Of a stretch of 64,000 nucleotides of DNA, positions 36,776 to 47,700 are shown piece by piece (the first letter of the stretch is position 1; every line of letters begins with the position of its first letter). The stretch spans positions 269,369,034 to 269,433,033 of the forward strand of contig NC_089493.1 in NCBI RefSeq assembly GCF_036850765.1, read 5' to 3'. The position numbers and the translations under genes are program-made. The notes below the pieces were generated by a model that was not told where the DNA came from, ran no database searches, and saw nothing but the letters and a program-made list of their open reading frames with translations. The stretch is from Saccopteryx bilineata (Eukaryota > Chordata > Mammalia > Chiroptera > Emballonuridae).

Positions 36776-37258
36776 TCTACCAACTAATTTTTAAGGACAG
36801 ATGCTTGGTGGGAGGTCATTTTAATACTAAGTCTGACCAAATCAACTGTCCCTTCAGGCTTCCTTTCAGAGCTTCTGAAGTATGTATATAAAAACCCTAA
36901 AATTCAAATGCAACAGTCTGAATCTAGAAAACCTAAACTTGAACACAGGAAAGACATTGAATCAGTTAACATTTATTGAGCACCTGCCATTGCCTACCCA
37001 GTCGCTATCCCATAGAGTTGACCAAGTTAGAGATAAAAATCATGAGATATGTGCATAATAAAGTAATAGAAGAGTGTGGTAAGTTCCACTACAGCAGTGT
37101 TAAAATGGAGGGGGCTATGTCTTCTTATGTACCTGCATTATTTATAATGGTAAAAAAAGTCGTCAAGAACCTAAAAGGCTACTGATAAGACATAAATAAA
37201 TATGCTGTGGAATAGCCATACACTGGAATACTAGACAACAATAAAAATGAATGCACAT

Positions 37259-37587
37259 GGCCCTGAGCAGCTGACTCAATAAAACATTGGCCCAGTGTGT
37301 GGACATCCCAGTTTGAATCCCCAGTCAGGGCACACAGGAGAAGTGATCATCTGCTTCTCTTCCCCTCCCTCTCTCCCTTCTCTTTCTCTTCCCCTCTTAC
37401 AACCAGTGGCTTGATTGGTTTGAGTGTCAGCCCCAGACACTGAGGATAGCTCAGTTAATTTGAGCATCAGCCCTAGATGGTGGTTGCTGGGTGAATCCTG
37501 GTCGGGGTACATGTGGCAGTCTATCTCCCCTCCTTTCACTTAAAAAGAAAAGGAAGAAAGGAAGGAAGGGAGGGAGGGAGGGAGGAA
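37259..37587 (+). mobile_element. Bat tRNA-SINE, older subfamily
   Basis: GGCCCTGAGCAGCTGACTCA head, GTTTGAATCCCCAGTCAGGG B-box region, CT-rich stretch, CACTGAGGATAGCTCAG body, and a tail grown into a GGAA/GGGA microsatellite (37550-37585). AAAATGAATGCACATG before and AAAATGAATGTACAG after form the duplication. Confidence 0.88.
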
Positions 37588-37599
37588 AATGAATGTACA

Positions 37600-40020
37600 G
37601 GCACTACTATCACAAATAAAACTGTCACAACAACTGACACAAAACACAGAATAAGTTTTAGAAAACTATATATATATTGATACACGTTTTAGAAAACTAC
37701 ACTTATACTGATATCATTTCTATAAAATTTAAAACATGTAAAATATTATATGTTGTTTAGGGATACTTCCAATAAAGTAAAATTACTGAGAAATGAATGC
37801 AGTGAAAAGTATGGAGTTCAGGATGATAATCTCTGGGGGTTGGGGAGGAGGAGAGAAAGGAAGACACAATTCCAGAAGAGACACGTTCAAATATTTGGGA
37901 AATTTTTCATTTCTTAAGGTACTGGGAGAGTACAAGATTGCTCGTTACAGTGTTTTGAAACATATAATAATACATTAAAATATACACAAATTAAAGTGCC
38001 ACATAAGCAGAAAGACGCTGTTCATTCTGAACGAAAGTAGCAATCTGAATAAGCTCTTCAAAAGGGCTGGCCATGATGGATGAGTTGGTTGTGATGGATG
38101 AGCAGACATTCGGTAAGTCCAGGTGGCAGGAAAGGATGCACCAGCATGGGCAAAGGCATGGAGGTGTCTGGGCCAGAGCTAGCTTAGGATGCATAGAAAT
38201 ATATATATATTTATGCTGGAATAAAGGCAATTGATAATGCAACCGGGACCAGACTGCAAACAGCCTTGAACACAGCAGAAATGCAGAATAATTACTAGGT
38301 TTTGTAAATAGGATCTTGCAATTAGGTCTGGGCTATAATTTATTATAGTCATCATGTAATTCCAAAGGATTGATAATTTCTCAACCAGGATGTTAGCTTA
38401 ACTTAATCTGATCCTTTTAAATTCTATTGCTCTTCAAATAAAAATAAAATCATAATTCATCACAAGTCATCTACCAAATCTAATAGAGAAACTGATCTTC
38501 AGAATTATAATCAGTAATACATATGGAGATCTTCCACTGGTAGCTTTCCAGAGTCATTTACAGTTTTTTCTTATGAGTATACATCAATTATCCCACCTTA
38601 GCATGTCAAACAAATCTTCAAGCAGAAAGCACTACCCTGAGAAAGGACAGGAAGACTAGTCAGTTTTGTGAAAAATCTCAAGCTTATTAAATTTGCCTTT
38701 TAAAAAGGCATTTTTTAAAATGCCTTTTCTACATGATCATTGTTTGGTCACCAGCAGATTATCTTTCGTTGGCTTCATGTGGCAAAGTCTGAAGAATGCT
38801 GGTTGATCAATGTGTCACTTATCAGTGGCACCTGCAGAGACAATGAAAGTTTATGTTACAGCATTATGAAAAACAGCACATTTGGCAAACTGAACCATGA
38901 ATTTCCTCCCCCCACCTTTTTTCCCCCCTGAACATTAAAACTAGAGTTTGAAAAACAAATTCCATTGCAGAAAAAAAATTAAAACAGCAGGTGATAATTA
39001 GGGCAAAGATACAACAATGTTATTGCTAATGGGCAACCTGTCAGTTACTGCAAGCTATCACTTCTCCCCAGGAATAGTTGTTATTAAAAACAACTTATGA
39101 GGGTTAAAGAAGGGACATTAAACGTGTTAGTTTCCTTATTTGCTCATTTGGAAATGATACAGAGATGGATCCATTAACCACCTCTGCCCACCTTGATCTC
39201 AGGGAAGACACACACACAGAAAAATAACTGAAAGTTATAAATGACCAAAACATAAACCTTAGCTGCCTTGAGTTGAAAATCAATTTTCTTAATAAATTAA
39301 ATTCAAATATTATATACCAGTATGTAATATCAAGAAGGGTGTATTAATAATTGCCATGTTGGCACAAAGTGCAAGAGTTATAGGGAGATAAAAATTTAGT
39401 AATTTAGAAAATCTGATACCAAAAATAGCTGTTGCTAGTTGAAGCCTCAGTCAGGGTTCAGTTCAGTTGATGAGCTTATTATAATAGTGTCCTCTGACTA
39501 GTAAAGGTTGAATGTTCAGGATGTAGTCCGTTAATCAGCAACTCAAATAAAAGACTGCACAACTGGAGAGGCTCTCTTAGGTTAAGTAGTTTATTCCTGA
39601 ACACAGATGTAAGTTTTTTCCTTTGTGTAATCCAGAACCACTTGAGTGTTTTCCCTACTAATCAAACAAACAAACAAACAAACAAAAATCCTCTTTTGGA
39701 GTTATTTCTTTAGCTTTACTCTTTATCAACTATAATCTTTCAGAAAAGAAGTCACCTGTGCTTAACTGATGTGAATCATGAGCTTGTTCAAACTGCCCCT
39801 TTCAAGTTTAAGCTTTATTTTTCATTCTGACCAGTAAGAAATCTGGAATATGCTATGCTTTATTTTGATTTACTATATAGTATTTCATTGTATATTCATG
39901 CTATATGTATAATATTGTGTAAATAAACCATAGTTTATTTATCCATTTTCTGTAGATCAGTATTTTAGTAGCATTATGAATACATGAAAAAAAAAGTATT
40001 ATATAGATACTCATATGTAT
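37600..40020. other. No gene recognised
   Basis: Mostly unique AT-rich sequence. A piece of the unassigned dispersed repeat is near 38040-38270. A (CAAA)n run is at 39664-39687, and there are L1-antisense-like phrases near 39840-40000. Confidence 0.5.
38703..38728. repeat. Perfect 12-bp palindrome
   Basis: AAAAGGCATTTT and its complement AAAATGCCTTTT separated by only TT. It lies in unique AT-rich sequence and could extrude a small cruciform. Confidence 0.85.
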
Positions 40021-40670
40021 ACAACATGTTGAAGTATGATAAACATACAGAGAAGTGCATGTATTATTATGGTACAGCTTGCTGAATTTTCACAAACTGA
40101 CCACACATGGGCAACCAGCACCAAACCCCAAGAAAAAGAACACGATCAACTCCCCAGAAGGCCTCCTCATGTCCCCTTCCAGTCATTCGCTCCCAGCAAG
40201 GGAAACCATTATCCTGATTTCTGATTGCAATAAATGAGTTTTGCCTTTGTGTCTCACTTTTTTCACTTAGCATTTTATTTATGAGATTTATATATGTTAC
40301 TGCATTTAGAAGCAGATTGTTCAATTTTAGTGTTGTATAATATTTTGTTATATGAATATATTACTAATTGTTTATTCATATTATAGTTAATGATAAAAAT
40401 TATTTTTATTTATTTTAGAGATAGATAATGAAAGAGAGAGAGAGACAGAGAGAGAGAGAGAGAAAGACTGATTTGTTGTTCCACTTATTTATGTGTTCAT
40501 TGATTGATTCTTGTACATGCCCTGACCAGGGATCTAGCCCAGAAACTTGGTGTATAAAAACGACACTCCAACTGAGCTAACCTTCCAGGGCCTCATATAC
40601 TTATATTTAATAGCGACAGTTTTCCAAAATGGTTGTACTATATACATATCATTTGACTTCCTTTTGAGTA
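40020..40670 (-). mobile_element. Old L1 3' fragment (antisense), split by a SINE
   Basis: TTTTCACAAACTGACCACAC, CCAGCACCAAACCCCAAGAA, ACCATTATCCTGATTTCTGA and TTTTTTCACTTAGCATTTT match the antisense end of an old L1. CAGTTTTCCAAAATGGTTGT after the SINE continues the same consensus. Confidence 0.7.
40395..40591 (-). mobile_element. Short bat tRNA-SINE nested in L1
   Basis: Minus strand: head GCCCTGGAAGGTTAGCTCAG at the right, B-box-like GATCCCTGGTCAGGGCATGT, then ATTGATTGATTC-type body and a (GA)n tail at the left. It belongs to the same short family as 23920-24109 and 51654-51843. Confidence 0.85.
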
Positions 40671-40675
40671 AAGAA

Positions 40676-40885
40676 TTTCAGCATAACCATTAAGAGAACA
40701 AGTTTTAGAGTCACTCAGACCAAATTCAGCTTACCACTAAACAGTTATGCCACCTATGCATAATCATCTCAATCCTCAGTTTATTCCACTGTAAAATAGG
40801 TATAATAAAATGAGATTATTTTAACCAACATAGAACATCGCCTGGCACATAGGCGGTGCTTAGCTATGGTGGTTATTAATTATTA
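40676..40885 (+). repeat. MIR
   Basis: CATAACCATTAAGAGAACAA, AGTTTTAGAGTCACTCAGAC, CAATCCTCAGTTTATTCC, CTGTAAAATAGGTATAATAA and CGCCTGGCACATAGGCGGTG follow the full MIR order in sense. Confidence 0.85.
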
Positions 40886-40999
40886 GCTCATACATCCCAG
40901 ACAATATGGAGAATTACAAACAAATATGAACAATATAATCCACAAACAATTTTCATTCTCTGACAGAAGGAAATTGAAACTCTGACCCAAAAGGCATTA

Positions 41000-42550
41000 C
41001 TAATTCTAGTGAGCATTACAACTGGATCCAGAAAAAATACATTTAAACATGATCCCCAAATGCATTTGCAAATTACTCTTGCCAGAGGCAAGGTTCTTGA
41101 ATGCAGTGCATTATCACCCCCCCCCCAAACCTCCCCTCCCCCCCCAGACATCACTCTTTAAAGACAGGACTGCCAAGGGCTGCTCTGGAAAGTCACTAAT
41201 ATTATACTTTTTATTATATTTGCCAATTTCACACCTTCCACAAACTAGTACCCAAAGTTGTTGAGAAGTGACTAATTGCAAAATTAGTTCCTAGTTTTCC
41301 TTGAAACCTAGCATAGTATCTACAGCATCTTCCACAATCCTACAAACATAAAAATGATCCCAGATCCTCGCTTTAAAATGCAAAGAACTTGCCTTTTTTA
41401 GATGGCATGAACTTGATTTTCAGCTTGGATTTCAGCAGCTGATGGGACAGCATTCTACAAGTTAAACCAGAGGTTACACTTAGTACAGAGGCTCTGTTTT
41501 ATCTAATTGCTCTGGGTGCAGCAGATTCAGTTATCTTCGTTAAAAAGTTTTTGGAGGCACATCGTGTTCCTAATAAGTTGAATCAGATCTCATATACCCA
41601 TCACTATTTCTCAAGAAATAAAGCACACAGTCCACTGGAAAAGATGACATCTTTTGAGACCAGCAGTAGACCTGAGAGGGAACTTTTTGAACTTTTAACT
41701 CAAACTCTTTGATTTACAGATGAGAAAATTAGTCATTTAAGAGCCTTGCCTAAGGTCAAATGGTTTGTTCCCTGGACAGACAGGAAGTTCAAGTCTTTTT
41801 CACAGTTCAGTGATTGTTCCTCCTTGCTCTTATGCCATGGCTCCCACTTTCTTTCCATCCTGTCCCTGACTTTGATTTCAGAAAGATCCAGACCTGGGAT
41901 CCAGAAATGGGGACACTGAAGAGTGTGTCTTAAGGGAGTAAGCAACCGTTACACCGTGGTCAGGAAGTGCAAGGTGAGAGGCTTGCCTGCTAGAACACAA
42001 GATGCAAGAGGAAGGAACTTCTCCGTTTTGTGTACTACTATATTCCCAGTATCTAGAACTGTGCTTGGTGCATAGTAGGCCCTAGTAATTGTTAAACGGA
42101 GAAATGAATGAATCAATAAAACTTGGGTGTGTTAGGTTGTCATCTCCTGTTTTCTCTACCATCCCCTTTCAGTAATGATAATAATATTTTTTTTAAAAAA
42201 GTGCACATTTAGATTCTATAGAGAAGTCATTTGCAAGGGTCTGGTATGGTGGCTGGCCCATTGTGAGCAATTAAGAAATGTCAGTACATTTTCCTTTTCT
42301 TCCTCCCTAAGCGTGTGTTACTAGGGTAAAGGGGTGATGTGTCGCAGTGTTTATGTGCCTGGACAGAAAGTGAACTGGGTATCTAACCGGCTGGAGAGGA
42401 AAGGCTGTTGGGCGTCTTTCTGCTCTGAGTAAATAAATTCCAGTGCCCTGAAAAACGCACAGCTATTTTTACCAAGACAGGCTAGTCGCTTTTGTTCGAT
42501 TTCGGGCTGCAGTAAGTAAGCTTTTTAGTACAACTTTTCGTAAGCATTAG
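41000..42550. other. Upstream flank of the CpG island; no gene recognised
   Basis: Contains a C-run (41117-41147), a MIR-like antisense fragment near 41700-41790 and a MIR-like end near 42050-42100. No SINE or L1 recognised between 40.6 and 47.4 kb. Confidence 0.5.
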
Positions 42551-42854
42551 CTACATTGCCGAGAGGGGAGGGGCAGTGATAGGAAAAGCCTGAAAGACCC
42601 TCTCCTCATCCAAGTTCAGGGTAGCCCGCCGTGGCGGGGACAGCGCTTTGCAGGTCTAACTAGTCCTGCGTCCAGGGCTGTCTCGGTCCCTCCAGCCCGC
42701 CTCTCGCCTGCGGCGGCTGCCGAGGTTCAAGTTTGGCGCCCCACCTCCCGTTGCCTGCTTGGTAGTCGCCCGCGCGTCCTAATGGACCCCGTTTCAAGAC
42801 GAGAAGGCTCCAGAGGTCATCAGGGTGCGGGGTCTCTGGCTACGCGTGTGCTAC

Positions 42855-42860
42855 CACGTG
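42855..42860. promoter_or_regulatory. CACGTG E-box, upstream edge of the CpG island
   Basis: A perfect palindromic CACGTG in the context TACCACGTGGGAG. This is the class of site bound by USF, MYC/MAX or TFE bHLH-zip factors. Occupancy is unknown. Confidence 0.4.
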
Positions 42861-43458
42861 GGAGAAAAGTTTTCAACTCTGACTGTGGGGCCTCCCAGTG
42901 CCCCCCAGTGGAGGAGAGGCCTGCGCTTTGGCACCCGCTCCCCCATCTGTCGCCACCAGTCGCGGCCCCCTCCCAGGGAAGCCCCCTTATATCCTTTCTC
43001 TGAAACCTCTTCTTCCCTCGCTGTGTAGGTCGCCCACGGAGAAAACTTCGGGAGCCTCCCTAGAGGGCGGCGCGGGCGCTTCCGGAGGACCTGGGGTAGG
43101 GGGTCGAGTGACAAGTGTCCCGAGGAGGGTGTTAGAGGGGAGCGCGGCGCTGGAAGCGCGGAGTAGATAGGGTAGTGCAGCCCGCACGCATCCCCGGTGC
43201 GACTGGCGGGATCTTTTCACGGCTTTCACACCCTCGCGCGCTAACTCTGCCGGGCCACGGCGTACCCCACGCGGGTAGCCCCCTCCAAACCTCCCACCGC
43301 ACCCTCGCTGCCCACTCCCGGCTCCCCTCCGCCCCCAGTGCGCAGGCCCGACCGCCCCAGCGCGCATGCCCTGGGCTCGCAAGCTCGGCCAGCCCCCAGC
43401 CTTTTGCTTTCTACACACTCTACAACTGGGGAGGGGGCGGGGGAGGGAGCCCGTGGGC

Positions 43459-43464
43459 CACGTG
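43459..43464. promoter_or_regulatory. CACGTG E-box in the core of the CpG island
   Basis: CACGTG in the context GGCCACGTGATCAG, close to a CLEAR/USF-type site. It lies just downstream of a GGGGCGGGGG Sp1-like box (about 43432-43443), so it is placed like a proximal promoter element. Confidence 0.45.
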
Positions 43465-43524
43465 ATCAGCCGGCCGGGGCCGCGGGGGCGAGAGCGCGCG
43501 CCGAGCGAGGCGCGGGGAGGGCGG

Positions 43525-43553
43525 GTGCGCGTGCGCGCGCGCGCGCGCGTGCA
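43525..43553. repeat. (CG)n alternating purine-pyrimidine tract, Z-DNA-prone
   Basis: Twenty-nine bases alternate strictly purine-pyrimidine, mostly CG with two GT steps, in the centre of the island. This is the sequence class with the strongest tendency to form Z-DNA under negative supercoiling, and it is also a length-unstable dinucleotide repeat. Confidence 0.8.
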
Positions 43554-43716
43554 GGCAGGCGCGGGGCTGGGCAGAGGCGGGCGGCGGCGGTGGGCTGGCC
43601 GTGGAGGGGGAGGAGCGGGAGCTGAGCGAGGCGGGCGGGCGGAGGATGGGGCCGTGCCCGGGCTCCCGCTGCAGCCGCCCGGGGACACGCCGTGCACCCT
43701 CCGGCTCGGGGCTCTT

Positions 43717-43748
43717 GCGGCGGCGGCAGCGTTAGCGGCGGCGGCGAG
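43717..43748 (+). repeat. CGG/GCG triplet tract, first block
   Basis: Two short runs of GCG/CGG triplets separated by AGCGTTA, in the likely 5' UTR or promoter of AUTS2. G-rich on the plus strand, so a transcript would carry it as GGC repeats. Confidence 0.7.
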
Positions 43749-43807
43749 AACGGCGTTCCCAGCGCTTTCTGGCCTCGCTTCTTCCTCGGGCTGGGCGAAG
43801 CAGAGAG

Positions 43808-43843
43808 GCAGCGGCGGCGGCGGCAGGAGGCGGTGGCGGCGGC
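43808..43843 (+). repeat. CGG/GCG triplet tract, second block
   Basis: A GGC-rich run interrupted by AGGAGG and GGT, about 90 bases after the first block and in the same orientation. Together the two blocks make the probable 5' UTR very GC-rich and structured. Confidence 0.7.
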
Positions 43844-44455
43844 ACACCGGTGTCTCTCCCGCTGGAGATTTCTTTCTGCTTTCCTCGTCGACGGACTCAC
43901 CCCCTCCCTTTTTTGAGGAAGGGTGACCTCTTCTCTGGGACTGGAAAAAAAATATTTTTGAGGAAGGGGGTGGGTGGCAGGGTCAGGGTCTGCTTCTTCT
44001 CTTCTTTCAGCTCCCCCACCTCCCCCCTCCAAGACCGAAAAGCAAACCCCACAACTGCTCCAGCATCCTCCTTCCCTTCCTCCACCTCCCTTCTCCACCT
44101 CTCCCAGTTTCGTCCTCTCCTCTCCTAATTATTTCATTATTATGCTTCCCTCTCTGGGGGGTCTCATCCCTCTCAGGTCGCTCGGAAGCCCTGTCCTCCC
44201 CTGGATACATTTCTTAAAAATTTGGGAGCCTGGGAGTGAGTTTTCTCCGAGGCGTGTGTGAGAGGCGGCGGGGGTGTTTTCCTGCGCGAGGGGCGGGTGA
44301 AGTTCATTGCCCCCACTTTCCCGCGACCTTTTCGGACCCGATTTTGACTCGGGGGACAGGCGTTTTGGGGGGCCAGGGGGCGCGGCGGAGAATGGCCGCG
44401 GGGAGGGCTCCCCGGAGCCTCCCAGTCTCTTGATCAAAGCATTCCGCTATTCTGA

Positions 44456-45608
<1,153 letters not shown>

Positions 45609-45822
45609 CTCTCCTGGGGTGTCCTCAGGACTGGGGACTAATGGGGTTTTGTGGTTTCTCTGCCCCCCCCCGCCTTTTTTTTTTTCCTGGTGAAGCTGGG
45701 GAAGGGGGCGTTTTCTCCTGGTTGGGAGAAAGGAGGGAGGAGGGGAGAACAGAGAGGAGAGGATGTAATATCTTTCTGTCTTCGTATGGGGGTCTACTAC
45801 AGAAAGGGTTAATTATAATATC

Positions 45823-45865
45823 TGTGCATATATATATATATATATGCGCACATGTGTATGTACAC
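45823..45865. repeat. 43-base alternating purine-pyrimidine tract
   Basis: TGTGCA, then (TA)n, then TGCGCACATGTGTATGTACAC: strictly alternating throughout. Its AT core is near palindromic and could extrude or adopt Z-DNA. Confidence 0.85.
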
Positions 45866-46644
45866 GAGCAATTTGGTTAAAGGACAGAAAAAGGTACACC
45901 AAGGAGGACTGGTGGGAGAAAAGAATAAAATCCTAGCTGGTATCTGAAGGGCTTGTCACCCAATTGTCCCTCTCTCTCTCTCTCTTTTTTTTTTTGGTAT
46001 GTGTGTGCTTTCTCTTTTTTATTTCTGATTGGCTTTGTGTATGTGTGTGTGTGTAAGTCTTTATTCCTTGGACACCTGCAGTGTTGATTTTCAAATGCAC
46101 ATTTTCCTGCTCTCCAACCAGCTTCTGGGGAAGGTGGGGGGAGTTAGAGGGAGACTGTCCCTGGGCCAGGGGGAAACTGTCTTTACCTGGAAGGGTCAGA
46201 TTTGGTGCTGGCATGTGTCATTGGGCTCTGTAAATGTAACCCCTTTTTTCCTCCCCCTACTTTCCTTTCCCCACCCCCAACACCACACATACACTGAAGG
46301 CTTTGAGATTCTGCAGAGTTGGTCCGGCTTTTCTTAACCACAAAACCAAGATAGTTGGTTTCTAGCCTTTCATGCACCTGATATGGTGGTTAGAGGTTCC
46401 TGAAGGAAACTTTTCCCTTCCCCTTTGAATTTTTTTTTTTTTTTTTTTTTGCTGTTATTATGGTATTGTTTGAGATGATCAAATGCAAGTTTTGTTAATG
46501 ACAGCTCAAATCTCACATGCAATAGCTGTGCAGTTTTAGAATGCTGGTTCTGTATGTGTGTTTGGGTGTCAGGTTTAAATATTTTTTTGCAAAAGGAAGC
46601 CTTCCTGTCAGGGTTGTTTTTTTTCTATTTGAACTGCCTTTTGG

Positions 46645-46670
46645 GCTGCTGCTGCTGCTGGTGGTGGTGG
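46645..46670 (+). repeat. (CTG)n(GTG)n triplet run
   Basis: Five GCT/CTG units directly joined to GTG units in early intron 1. Confidence 0.85.
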
Positions 46671-47469
46671 ATGGTGGCCAGTGGTTGGGAGGAAGAGAGG
46701 GTGGTTGGTGGTATTGGTGACCATAGATTTTGATGTTATTTATTGAGTCAGTTACCCCTGGATTCTAGAACTGGTGCTTTATTGGCTAAAATAGATCTTA
46801 CACAATCGTTTTGAGTGTTGAGGCTCACTACTTATTAGGATTATTTTAACTGGGGCTTCAACTTTGCCAAGGTGGGAGGGTACTGTACAGTGTGACCTCT
46901 TTCCCTCTGTCTCTCTTGATTTAAGATAGGAATTGAAATAGCAGCATGTATGCTAATAGAAAATGCTGCCTGGAATTTGGTTTACAATTGCTTTCTGTGG
47001 ATAGCTTAGGACAGTACTTGTAAAATCTGGTTACAAGTGGTTTTTCTTTTTTGGTTATTCTAGGCTTCCCTGTGGCCCCTCTCAGCAAGCAAGAGGGGTC
47101 TACAGATTTCCATGAACATTTTTGAAGGCCAAGTGGAGGTAGATGTAACTTATGCTGTTGTTTGTGATCATTTTTACTTTTAGTAAATAAATATTTGTTT
47201 GGGCTTGTGATGTGTACATCTGTCCATTTGGCATTTGAGAGAAAATCCATCCTTCTAGTTTCTTTTGAGCTTAAAAAACTTAATTTTTAAAGAAGACGAA
47301 GTTCAAGGTGTACCATTAAGACCATTCCTTTTCTTGCTGTGATTTTTTTCTGCTACTATTACAGATTCAAAACCCAGGTTATTTTGGTTGCTGATGCTAT
47401 GCTACCTTCATGTCCAAATATTATTTACATATCTGTGTGTAGGTCTACAAGGTCTAACTTTTTAAGAAG

Positions 47470-47700
47470 TTAAAAAAAAACTTAATAGAAACATTTAAAC
47501 ATTTGCAACAGGAGAGAGAACAATTTGAAAAACCCCAATGTACCCAACAGCCAGGTCAGCAACTACCAGCTCATGTCTCATCTTGTTTCATCTATATCTC
47601 ATCTATTCATTTCCCACTCCCAGAGGTGATAGGAGAAATATGTAAGTATTTCTGTACGTATCTCTAAATGTAATGTAACCAAACAAACACCAAAATGGAC
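47470..47700 (-). repeat. Old L1 3' UTR-like fragment (antisense)
   Basis: 'ccccaatgtacccaacagcc', 'gtctcatcttgtttcatcta' and 'catttcccactcccagagg' resemble an L1-type antisense 3' end. Diverged. Confidence 0.45.

Noticed and set aside
42987..43847. 286-codon minus-strand open frame in the CpG island
   Set aside because: Composition is Pro/Arg/Ala-rich, as expected for any frame through a GC-rich island with few stops. No domain, no conservation known, and it overlaps the AUTS2 promoter.
43466..44098. 210-codon minus-strand open frame
   Set aside because: Same explanation: GC-rich stop-poor shadow across the promoter region.
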